Source: JACKOB01 sp024234575 (GTDB taxonomy: Bacteria > Pseudomonadota > Gammaproteobacteria > Pseudomonadales > Oleiphilaceae). Taken from it: DNA of 64,000 nt. Positions 55,301 to 61,984 of the stretch are shown here, piece after piece. Within the stretch, counting starts at the first letter, position 1. Each line of letters opens with the position of its first letter. The translations under genes and the position numbers were made by a program. A model generated the notes under the pieces. The model searched no databases. It was not told where the DNA came from and saw only the letters and a program-made list of their open reading frames with translations. Location of the stretch: contig JBPJFZ010000003.1 of the NCBI GenBank assembly GCA_051208035.1, positions 62,001 to 126,000 on the forward strand, written 5' to 3'.

Positions 55301-57149
55301 CAGCCTTCTGGAAAGCAAGGTGGCGGCTATGTTTGGAGAAGAGGGCGACGAAGGCTATTTGGCAGATGATGTCATTAGTCCATTGGTGATCATCCAGAAA
55401 GGTGAGCCTGGGCGAATTCCATTAATTCTGGTGCACCCCATTGGCGGCAGCGTGTTTTGCTATGGCGAGCTGGCTAATCAGATCGGAGACGGGCAGCCGG
55501 TTTATGCGTTGCAGGCGCATGCGTTTATTGATGAAGACAGCGCTCCGGACTCAATAGAAGAGATGGCCAGTGACTATCTTGAAGAGATAAAGCGTATGCA
55601 GCCCCATGGACCTTATCTAATAGGGGGATGGTCGCTGGGGGGCGTTATTGCACTTGAACTGGCGCACCGGCTGGAGACACAGGGTGAGCAGGTCGAATTG
55701 CTGGCATTGATTGATAGTGCGCCCGTGTTTAATCGACGTCTGGACTCCGAGCGTGAGCGGGATATCTTCTTGCTCAATCTGATGTCATTGGACATGGGAA
55801 TCAGTGGTGCCATGCTGACAGATCTGATGGAAGAAAGCTTAGCGGATAACGCTTCTGAAAGATCCACAGAAGAGTCTTTGCAGGCACTTTTTAAAGAGGC
55901 ACAAAAACGCGGCATAGTGCCAAAGCTAATGCCGTTTTATGAGTTGTCGCATCGCTTTAATGTGATGAAGCTGCTGCTAAATGTATTGGTTCGTTATGAG
56001 GTGCCTCGTTATCTGGGCAGCGCCTCAGTCTTCAAGGCAGAGTCGCCGTTGCAGGAATACAATGGCATGAATGCAAATCTCGATTGGGATAAATATATCA
56101 CCCATATCGAGCAGGTGCAGACCCTGGCGGGCAATCATTTTACGCTGCTTGACAGTACCAACGTTGCTCCGCTTGCCTCATATTTGCGCAAATCTATTCG
56201 CTCTAAAGTCACTCCCCACAATCGCTTTTTCCTCAGTGAGCCTTCGGCCAGTGTTTACAGTGAAGCCAATCAGGTGCTTAAGCGTATCGAGCTGGATGCC
56301 CAGGTCAAAGAAGTGAAAGGGCGCCTGAAGCTGGATGAGTCGCACCCCTTTTTCTTTGATCACCCATTAGACCATGTACCCGGCGCGTTGGTGATTGAAG
56401 CGATCTGGCAAATGCTCGATTGCATTACTGCCGAACAAGACCCGGACAACGCTGAGTTGTATCGCTATGTGCACCGAATCAGTATTACCTTCCGTCGCTG
56501 GATCGAAAAAGAGCTGCCAACGCCTCTGAGTCTTTTGTTGATGGACGGTGGGCCTGATTCACTTGAGTTTGCAGGCATCGTAACGCAACTGGGGTATATC
56601 GCCTGTGAGCTCGATTTGTCGCTGAAATACCAGAAAGCCATGGAAGTGAAGCCGCTGGCAGCGAAATCCCGGCAGAAAGCTCCGCGCGAATTACTGCATA
56701 AATCAAACCCGCACAATGTCCTGATTTCAGCCATTCGTCAGGGTAGTCATCAGGAGTTTGTATGCGATTTGATTCCACCTTCTCTAGGACATGTTTTTTA
56801 CAATGGCAGTGTTAGTGATGCTGGCGTGCGCAAGTCAGTACCGCCAATGTATTTGTTAGAAGCGGCGAGACAAATCACAACGCATCTGGGCCATTCTCAC
56901 TATGGCGTGCCAATGGGCAGCCCGATGAATCTGGTTGCGGTGGATATGCAGATCCAGCGGCCATTAGCGCTATACGAAGCACTGGAGTTGGCACATACAC
57001 CGATCATCCCAGAAGGAGCGGTGCTGAAAGATATTGTCCACTTTGAGATCGAAATAAGAAGTGCCGGTCAGGCGGTTGGCCATATTGGCATTACCGCACA
57101 GGCGGTGGATAAAGAGACATATTTAAAGCAGCGCGGTCTCGATGTTTAA
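49317..57149 (+). CDS. Polyketide megasynthase: FAAL-ACP-KS-AT-DH(inactive)-ACP-TE-AfsA
   Basis: 2610 residues. Order: fatty acyl-AMP ligase (about 1-585; QYTSGSTGDPKGVMVTHGN, YGLAEST, YLRTGDLGFL); ACP1 with Ser655 (YGMDSKTL); ketosynthase (about 708-1140; Cys883, His1018, His1058); acyltransferase (about 1245-1560; GHSVG with Ser1338, HGFHSP, malonyl-like); DH-type double hotdog (about 1612-1905) lacking the HxxxG His and with His1829 where Asp is expected; ACP2 with Ser1962; thioesterase (about 2030-2290; Ser2106, Asp2133, His2274); then two AfsA-type hotdogs (about 2310-2445 and 2460-2600; FFFDHPLDHVPGALVIEA and MYLLEAARQI). No ketoreductase. It should load a free fatty acid, extend it once with malonate and keep the beta-keto group. 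First gene of the cluster; start ATG has no strong ribosome site. Confidence 0.9.
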   Translation: MLTIPEKLKSFLEPYLYRMEHQPDDLAYIFLEDGEQREVRITFRQLHDQAQNIAKAMRQHAEVGDRVVLIYQPGIEFIFAFAACLFAGVIAVPVYPPQGPKDWPRFLKIVQDADVKLICTSSIVFKPFQAAQKATPQISAIPCIATDQLSEQTERWARPPGNKDDIVFLQYTSGSTGDPKGVMVTHGNLLHNQHINVTGYQHDENLVVVSWLPQYHDMGLIGNILLAPYTGRPVILMSPMAFLQKPLRWLQAISRYQATASGAPNFAYELCLRKIKDEDLAELDLSHWDFAYNGAEFIRTSTIERFYERFKDCGLKKEAICPIYGLAESTLIVTAADKHSLYKSLYIDSESLHRGKIDLLTGQCGKLEAGEDKGRWVTGCGTPFLQDVRVVNPETLRPCNDLTVGEIWVRGESICKGYWGKPETTTDVFGAHTSDTQDGPYLRTGDLGFLHEGELYITGRHKEVIILDGRNLYPQDIEDVVQQDRPQLRKGCGAAFAVDDNDLEKLVLVQEVARGVDLSEPEFDKIAKSIRADVVEVFGVNLFALVLIKQGTFLKTSSGKIRRRAMREKFLQKKLQEIYRSVTDTIASAGTVSVSAKAKSQTADSALATAENATLSTIARSGIEKIIVSLVAPHVGLHEREIDISRPLSDYGMDSKTLVGLSGELNDALTLDLAPRIFYDYPSIEALARYLSGESLLVNAASGETEVVDLAEPVAIIGMACRFPGGADSLTGFWQLLAGETDAISDVPDDRWNVKDYYDPAAATEGKMNTRWGGFLSQVADFDADFFNISPREARSMDPQQRLLLETCWEALEHANIPPSAIAGSNAGVFIGISNNDYDRIRARTLHSNDAYAGTGNAFSIAANRLSYFFDLHGPSLAIDTACSSSLVAIHQACQSLRMGESQLAFAAGVNLILTPDLTVTFSQSRMMAADGRCKTFDDSADGYVRGEGCGVVLLKRLSDAERDGDRVLAVVKGSGVTQDGRSNGLTAPNGPSQERAIRQALQRAQVLPQQVSYVEAHGTGTSLGDPIEVQALQNVYGAGRTADSPLWIGSVKTNIGHLEAAAGIAGVIKTVLSMQQQLIPAHKHFKTPNRLIAWEKMQLTVPAAPRAWTAETGKKRLAGVSSFGFGGTNAHVLIEDYPTLAVQKANAAMARLPALLCLSARNRAALRALTQRHIDNISASTDVDLHSYCRQANAGRDHFSQRLAVRASSISELQQQLADIDWLSPAEGVFLSQRTKQVGQPKQAWLFTGQGSQYEQVAETLYQSQPVFREVFDQCDELLTPLLGESMRQVLYAESAVVRQKIHQTSHTQPLLFCLEYALAKLWMSWGIKPDMMLGHSVGEYAAACLAGVFSLEDAIKLIEARGRLIQALEKPGSMVAVFAHLDDVHSAMGDLRNVSVAAFNGPGQIVIAGDDEELAQVVTALTARKIESRALQVSHGFHSPLMSPMVAQFKSVAESISYHLPGIDIISTVTGRQITDEIASSAYWCSHILAPVMFEQGIDALREQQADVFLEIGPSTTLAAMGRRCDPSSQAAWVSTLRENTDDNLHIATTMAQLYVAGVRFVWQKMNEGAETFVALPSYPFQRQKFWLDVSANEKSLVPEQQAQNDTATGAHFLLGKQLFSPRLLPGEMHFDTTLTTESPHFTPEFGADELTIRLPVFLVIALQIGAKAYGRVTLSTQDLELYEDVSVAPNEARTMQTFVETLATNEVRFKCYSPLPENDSAGVAQQGDEGTPNWKLVASATIIKTDKQRRPAMNMLNALQARISRDIDAQEYYENCRDRGLFYGAFPQLLVSHLFTADNEALGRISLNKDEAHWSPQTDFPLHYIHACFQVIGAICYEDSDHTFLPYRISRVEFFDAPPTNGWVHVIRNSSWDDEERHLDVDVLWLNDAGQPVVSATGMKLKAARTPVKGLKDQLRTMTQSRRLRTLREFLLRIVGKALSIETDRLDQDRSLMELGMDSLIAMEILGRVRYALEIELNIVKLQDGVSIASLASLLESKVAAMFGEEGDEGYLADDVISPLVIIQKGEPGRIPLILVHPIGGSVFCYGELANQIGDGQPVYALQAHAFIDEDSAPDSIEEMASDYLEEIKRMQPHGPYLIGGWSLGGVIALELAHRLETQGEQVELLALIDSAPVFNRRLDSERERDIFLLNLMSLDMGISGAMLTDLMEESLADNASERSTEESLQALFKEAQKRGIVPKLMPFYELSHRFNVMKLLLNVLVRYEVPRYLGSASVFKAESPLQEYNGMNANLDWDKYITHIEQVQTLAGNHFTLLDSTNVAPLASYLRKSIRSKVTPHNRFFLSEPSASVYSEANQVLKRIELDAQVKEVKGRLKLDESHPFFFDHPLDHVPGALVIEAIWQMLDCITAEQDPDNAELYRYVHRISITFRRWIEKELPTPLSLLLMDGGPDSLEFAGIVTQLGYIACELDLSLKYQKAMEVKPLAAKSRQKAPRELLHKSNPHNVLISAIRQGSHQEFVCDLIPPSLGHVFYNGSVSDAGVRKSVPPMYLLEAARQITTHLGHSHYGVPMGSPMNLVAVDMQIQRPLALYEALELAHTPIIPEGAVLKDIVHFEIEIRSAGQAVGHIGITAQAVDKETYLKQRGLDV

Positions 57150-57246
57150 GATCAATGTCTAAGATCGATGTTACGCAGACGTTAAGCAAACAAACGTTAC
57201 ACGGGTCGGTTTATCGGCCTAACTTTACGACCCAAGAGGGAAAACT

Positions 57247-57903
57247 ATGAGTGAGTCCAAGGATATCCGCAACAATGTACCAATGTTTCTCATGATGGGA
57301 GGCGTCATTCTGCTAACCATTATGGCCACACTAAAACTGCAACACTGGCAGGGGTGGATGTTTTTTGTCGGCGTAGTCCTGGTTGGCAGCTATCTTTTTT
57401 GGCTGTTGTCCGAATCGAATGTATCGACTACCGAGGCCGCCAAAGGGGAGACTTCGAAAGACAAGGGAACCTGTGAGCTGTATGCCTTTGGTCGCCTGTT
57501 AACCGTGTTTCTGGCGATGGCAGCACCGACACTCTGTGGCGAATTTGGCTGGCATACGCTGTTTGGCATTGCCTTCTTCTACTTTGGTATTTTCTTTCGC
57601 TTAAATGCGATCAGCACCCTTGGGCGTTTTTACTCCCATCGCGTGCGTTTAGTGGGCGAGCATCAGGTGATTGACACCGGGCCTTACAAGCTGGTTCGCC
57701 ATCCTGCTTACACTGGCATGCTGGCGGCGCACCTTGGCTTTGTCATGGTGTTCTTTAATTTCTGGGCGTTTGCCGCGTTTGCGCTGATTCTTGTGCCTGC
57801 TGTGGTCATGCGCATTCTTGTTGAAGAAAAAGCCCTTTACGAACTACCTGGCTACCCTGCCTACGCTGAAACACACAAGCGACTGGTACCCTTGGTATGG
57901 TGA
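57247..57903 (+). CDS. ICMT-type membrane methyltransferase
   Basis: 218 residues with about five membrane helices. The C-terminal signature LGRFYSHRVRLVGEHQVID, then TGPYKLVRHPAYTGML and RILVEEKALYELPGYPAYAE, is the SAM- and substrate-binding part of the isoprenylcysteine carboxyl methyltransferase / phospholipid methyltransferase fold. Such enzymes methylate carboxyl, amino or hydroxyl groups of membrane lipids. GAGGGAAAACT precedes the ATG. It is 97 bases after the megasynthase and 21 before the SDR, so it very likely acts on the cluster's product. A charged loop with Thr/Glu/Lys (about 60-75) separates the N-terminal helices. Confidence 0.85.
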   Translation: MSESKDIRNNVPMFLMMGGVILLTIMATLKLQHWQGWMFFVGVVLVGSYLFWLLSESNVSTTEAAKGETSKDKGTCELYAFGRLLTVFLAMAAPTLCGEFGWHTLFGIAFFYFGIFFRLNAISTLGRFYSHRVRLVGEHQVIDTGPYKLVRHPAYTGMLAAHLGFVMVFFNFWAFAAFALILVPAVVMRILVEEKALYELPGYPAYAETHKRLVPLVW

Positions 57904-57924
57904 ACTTAGTACAAATGACAGGTA

Positions 57925-58977
57925 GTGATCGTGCCGGATAGTTTAGCTTCAGAGCGAACGTTGCATATCAGTCTGACAGGTGGCACCGGATACGTCGGCT
58001 CAACCCTGTTGCAGCTGATCGCTACCATGCCGGTGAACAGCGTTAAGGTAAATGTACTGGCCCGCTCAGCGTCGCAATTGCTGGCAGTGCTTGGCTGGCC
58101 GGTATTGCCATCGTGGTTGCGGGTGATAGAAGGCCGGTTGCCAGAGGTGCCCGGAGCGCTGTTTTTTGATAAGCCACATGTGCTGGTGCATTTTGCGGTC
58201 AAGCAAATAGATCATGACGGCAGTGGTTTTCAGCAAACGAATGTGGAAGGCACCAGCGCACTGCTTGCTAAAACAAACGCCCATACCAGTGGAGTTATTT
58301 ACGGTAGCACTTTGTCTGTTTTAGGACAGGGGGCGCAACTGGGTGTGACTGAGCAGGCGCCGTTGTTTCCGCAAACGGATCTGGCGAAATCCCGTGCGGT
58401 GGCAGAAGCGCTTTGCTACGAGTGGTCTACGTTGCAAGATAAAACGGCCTACGGTTTGCGGCCACGTTTCATCCTGGGACGCAATGATCGCTATGTGTTA
58501 CCGGGACTGGCACGTCTGGTTGAGAAAAAGCAGTCGGTGGGTGATGGATCGCAGCAGTTTTCAGTCATTTCGGTTGAAGACTATGCCAGGGTGATTCTCG
58601 CCTTGTGCCGCTATATGCGAAGCGCAGCCGTTAGGGAACATACGCCGCTAAATGTTGGCTATCGGGAAAGTATTTGCTTTCGTGATTTGCACTACATGCT
58701 GGCGCAAGCATTATCGGTAAGCACGACGTCCGTGACATCGATTCCGACTTATCGCTGGTTGCCGTGGCTAATGCGCCGGCTGCCGTTAAAGGGTCTCGCA
58801 CAAAAGGCCACTCAGTTAGAGTTGGTAGGTTTCGATCATTATGCTGATGTTAGAGCCCTGGAAGAGCGAATTGGCAGCGATATTACCGGCAAACCGACCC
58901 GAGAAACAGTAAGAGAAATAATCAGACAATGGGTGGTCTATAGCCATGGGCAAGATGCGCTCCCCAGTGGTGGCTGA
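57925..58977 (+). CDS. Extended short-chain dehydrogenase/epimerase-like protein
   Basis: 350 residues from a GTG; another GTG is two codons later. The Rossmann motif SLTGGTGYVGSTLLQL is clear and so is the later VHFAVKQIDHDGSGFQQTNV with VEGTSALL, as in extended SDRs. At the usual YxxxK position the protein reads TDLAKSRAVAEAL, so the catalytic Tyr is Thr. It may therefore be a reductase with altered chemistry or a binding protein. The C-terminus ends in substrate-domain segments with RWLPWLMRRLPLKGLAQKA. Its place between the methyltransferase and the dikinase suggests a step on the megasynthase product, possibly reduction of a keto or enone group. Confidence 0.8.
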   Translation: MIVPDSLASERTLHISLTGGTGYVGSTLLQLIATMPVNSVKVNVLARSASQLLAVLGWPVLPSWLRVIEGRLPEVPGALFFDKPHVLVHFAVKQIDHDGSGFQQTNVEGTSALLAKTNAHTSGVIYGSTLSVLGQGAQLGVTEQAPLFPQTDLAKSRAVAEALCYEWSTLQDKTAYGLRPRFILGRNDRYVLPGLARLVEKKQSVGDGSQQFSVISVEDYARVILALCRYMRSAAVREHTPLNVGYRESICFRDLHYMLAQALSVSTTSVTSIPTYRWLPWLMRRLPLKGLAQKATQLELVGFDHYADVRALEERIGSDITGKPTRETVREIIRQWVVYSHGQDALPSGG

Positions 58978-59050
58978 CCCCTGTAGGACAACCCGTAAGT
59001 CAATCAGTAATCCGCGCCTTAAAGGCGGCAGAAAAAGTGATGAGGATAAA

Positions 59051-61780
59051 ATGAGTCAACAGATGGATAGTGGCTTCGAGCAGTATATTTTGCATTGCCG
59101 TGCGCCCATGAGGGGCAATCAAGTTGGCGGTAAATTTTCTAAACAGCATGAGATGCTGGCGAATGGTTTGCCGGTGCCACCGTTTTTTTGTCTGACGATT
59201 GACTGTTACCAGCAAGTATTTGTCGCCCTGGAATCGTTGATTCGCGAGAAACTGGATGCGATTGATTTTAAGGATCATCAATCGATTCAGCGCGGTTCGG
59301 ATGCGGTGCAGCAGTTGTTCGCAGATTATGAATTTAGCGAATCACAAGAAAACGCCATACTCAAAGCGTTTGATGCTCAGTTTAAAGATGCTTCACTGGT
59401 CTCGGTGCGGGCTTCAACGGTCGGCCATATTTTGGAAGAAAGTGAAGACTCGGCCAATAACCCCTTTGCTGGCATGAGTGAAAGCTTTCTTTATGTGCCG
59501 CGTTATCAGGTGCCGGAAAAAATAAAGCAGTGCTGGGGGTCGGGTTTTTCGCAAGAGTCGCTTATCTATCGCCATGCACAAGGTATGAATCTACTCGGCT
59601 TTGGCGTAGCGGTGGGCGTGCAACAAATGGTCTTTGGTGAGCGCTCGTTTGTGTTGTTTACCGCTGACCCGAAGACAGCCGCTCGGGATCAGGTAATCGT
59701 TGCAGGTTACGGAATCGGTGAAGGAGTGGTGCAAGAAAAAGTGCCGGTTGACCACTATTTTGTGAGTGGTAAAACGGGCCAGATAAGCCACGAGCTGGCG
59801 GATAAAACTACGCGCCTTACCATGGATGAGGTTAAAGGATTTGGTTTAATAGAAAGGCCGGTACCCGAAGCCGAGCAGGAAATTGCCTGCCTCACCGATA
59901 AAGAAATTACTTACCTGGTATCCGTTGGCGCACAGATAGAATCTTTATTTAAATGCCCACAAGATATAGAAGGCTGTTTCAACGCCGAAGGTCATTTATA
60001 CATTTTGCAATCGCGGCCTATCGCCCTGGATTATGCACGCCAATTAATCTGGACTAACAGTAACGTCACCGAAAGCTATCCTGGTGTTTCGACGGTGTTG
60101 ACTTATACCTTCGCGAAATTTTTCTACCGTGAAATCTTTTACGATGCATACCGCCGCCTGGGGGTAAGTGCACGTATGATTAACGATAATTTTGAGCCGC
60201 TGGACAAGATGATTGGCTATCTTAACGGGCGTGTTTTCTATTGTTTATCTCACTTCTACCTGCTGCACAAACAGAGCCCGTTATATCCGCTTTTTGGCGC
60301 ACACTGGGAAAATATGATCGGGCTTTCGTCTTCATATCAGTCTCATACGGAAGTATCCGCATTTTCCCGCTGGATGGAGAAAGCTCGAATTTGGAGCCGG
60401 GTAGGCGTCAATGCGGTAGCGACATTTTTTAATTATCTCGATCACGACCGCACCATGTACCACTACCACTCTTGGTGGGAGCGCCGTATCAGTGCTTTGC
60501 GGGGTAAGAATTTCACCAATGAAGACCCGCTGACGCTGGTAAATCTTTTTCATGAAGTGTGGCGTGAAACGGGTAACGAATGGGGCGTAACGCTGACCAC
60601 CGACAGCTATCTGATTCCGATGTACGGCCTGGCTGAAACGCTGTTTAAAAAGTGGCAGCTGGATGAAGATCCAGGTTTGCTGTCAGACCTTTTATGTGGT
60701 GACGAAAGCTTGCAAAGTGTCGAGATTATATTGTCTGCCGTGCGTTTGGCAGAGGTGGTGAGGGCAGATGCAGAACTTGCTTCGGTGTTTGCTCAAGAGA
60801 AAGCAGAAAAACTTTGGGACTTGCTGGATGCGGGTGATTTGGATGACGAGTTCAGCCAAAAGGTAAGACATCACCTACATTATTTTGGCGATCGTGGTCT
60901 GCAGGAACTAAAACTGGAGCAACCCAGTTTGCGGGATACGCCTTGGGTGTTGATGCGAATGATTAAGCAATATGCGGCACAGGATGTAACCGCCGAGAGC
61001 ATTATCGAAAACGAACGCTCTGTTCGACAAGAGGCAGACAAAAAACTGGAAGCCTTGCTCGCTGAACACCCGCGCCGAAAGGCTTTGCTCAATAAAATAA
61101 TTTTACCCCGATTACGCAGATTGATTCGCCACCGGGAAAACAGCCGCTACTGTCGCAGTGAGTTATTTGGTTTCAGTCGTAATATTTTCAAAGCGCTGGG
61201 ACAGTATCTAGTGTCGCAACATGTTCTGAAATCACTGGATGATGTGTATCACCTGACCCAGGACGAAGTGTTTGGCTACATCGATGGCACTGGCGTGACC
61301 GAAGATCTGCAATCGATTGCTGATATTCGCCGTAAAGAATACCAGGCGAACTTAAAGAAAGATGTAGCAGCGACGATTACCACGATTGGCGCAGTGCGTG
61401 AAAATAATTTGTTGCCACCTCTTTCAGAGACGGAAGGTTTTGATGGCCAGGAATTGAGAGGGCTTGGCTCAAGCGCTGGCAAAGTAACGGGTATCGCGCG
61501 CGTTGTGCACGACCCGAACAATGCCGGTCCGATTACTAACGGAATGATTCTGATAGCCAAAGAGACCGATCCGGGCTGGTTGTTTTTGATGCTGGCTTGT
61601 AAGGGGATGGTTGTCGAACGGGGCAGCATGCTTTCTCACACGGCAATTACTGGTCGCAAGTTTGGCATACCGACCATTGTGGCATTACCTGCGGCAACAA
61701 CAAGAATTCCGGATGGGGCGAAAATAGAAATCGACGGTTCGTCGGGGCTGGTGCGTATTCTGGATGAAACCGATAGCTGA
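59051..61780 (+). CDS. PEP-synthase-like dikinase with rifampin-phosphotransferase layout
   Basis: 909 residues from the ATG at 59051 (GAGG five bases ahead); the frame is open back to 58946 inside the SDR gene. ATP-grasp domain (about 30-322): VSVRASTVGHILEES, VLFTADPKTAARDQ, GYGIGEGVVQEKVPVDHY and the Mg-binding end EGHLYILQSRPI. A large helical middle (about 330-790) has no family I recognise. The phosphohistidine swivel (about 795-905) has ERGSMLSHTAITGRKFGIPT with His863. There is no C-terminal PEP-binding barrel, so it is not a true PEP synthase or PPDK. The same three-part order occurs in rifampin phosphotransferase, which transfers the beta-phosphate of ATP to a small-molecule hydroxyl. 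It probably phosphorylates the cluster's product or an intermediate. Confidence 0.82.
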   Translation: MSQQMDSGFEQYILHCRAPMRGNQVGGKFSKQHEMLANGLPVPPFFCLTIDCYQQVFVALESLIREKLDAIDFKDHQSIQRGSDAVQQLFADYEFSESQENAILKAFDAQFKDASLVSVRASTVGHILEESEDSANNPFAGMSESFLYVPRYQVPEKIKQCWGSGFSQESLIYRHAQGMNLLGFGVAVGVQQMVFGERSFVLFTADPKTAARDQVIVAGYGIGEGVVQEKVPVDHYFVSGKTGQISHELADKTTRLTMDEVKGFGLIERPVPEAEQEIACLTDKEITYLVSVGAQIESLFKCPQDIEGCFNAEGHLYILQSRPIALDYARQLIWTNSNVTESYPGVSTVLTYTFAKFFYREIFYDAYRRLGVSARMINDNFEPLDKMIGYLNGRVFYCLSHFYLLHKQSPLYPLFGAHWENMIGLSSSYQSHTEVSAFSRWMEKARIWSRVGVNAVATFFNYLDHDRTMYHYHSWWERRISALRGKNFTNEDPLTLVNLFHEVWRETGNEWGVTLTTDSYLIPMYGLAETLFKKWQLDEDPGLLSDLLCGDESLQSVEIILSAVRLAEVVRADAELASVFAQEKAEKLWDLLDAGDLDDEFSQKVRHHLHYFGDRGLQELKLEQPSLRDTPWVLMRMIKQYAAQDVTAESIIENERSVRQEADKKLEALLAEHPRRKALLNKIILPRLRRLIRHRENSRYCRSELFGFSRNIFKALGQYLVSQHVLKSLDDVYHLTQDEVFGYIDGTGVTEDLQSIADIRRKEYQANLKKDVAATITTIGAVRENNLLPPLSETEGFDGQELRGLGSSAGKVTGIARVVHDPNNAGPITNGMILIAKETDPGWLFLMLACKGMVVERGSMLSHTAITGRKFGIPTIVALPAATTRIPDGAKIEIDGSSGLVRILDETDS

Positions 61781-61801
61781 CAAATTGATAGTTCAGCAAA
61801 A

Positions 61802-61907
61802 AAGCGGCCTAGCATGGCTATTTGGAACACGCTGTAAACCCATCCCTGGGCGCTCGACTGCCGCATCCCTGCGGCAGACGGTTCCAAACAGCAATGCTAG
61901 GCCGCTT
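61802..61907. repeat. Intergenic inverted-repeat element, copy B
   Basis: Arms of 27 bases (61802-61828 and 61881-61907) pair at 25 of 27 positions. The 52-base core (61829-61880) differs from copy A at five positions and folds as CTGCCGC (61858-61864), 6-base loop, GCGGCAG (61871-61877). The outer arm sequence is unlike that of copy A. It begins 21 bases after the dikinase stop and splits the cluster before the UbiA gene, where it could reduce read-through or stabilise the upstream mRNA. Confidence 0.8.
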
Positions 61908-61984
61908 CCGGGGGGCGGATAAAAACCCCGGCATACCAATGACTGCTATTCGCACCGGTAGTAAACGAAGCATTTGAGATAAAC

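Noticed and set aside
58946..59050. Upstream start of the dikinase, overlapping the SDR gene
   Set aside because: The ATG at 59051 has a better ribosome site and the extra 35 residues are basic and unconserved in type.
59051..61780. Calling the dikinase PEP synthase (ppsA)
   Set aside because: The C-terminal PEP/pyruvate-binding barrel is absent and the domain order matches rifampin phosphotransferase instead.
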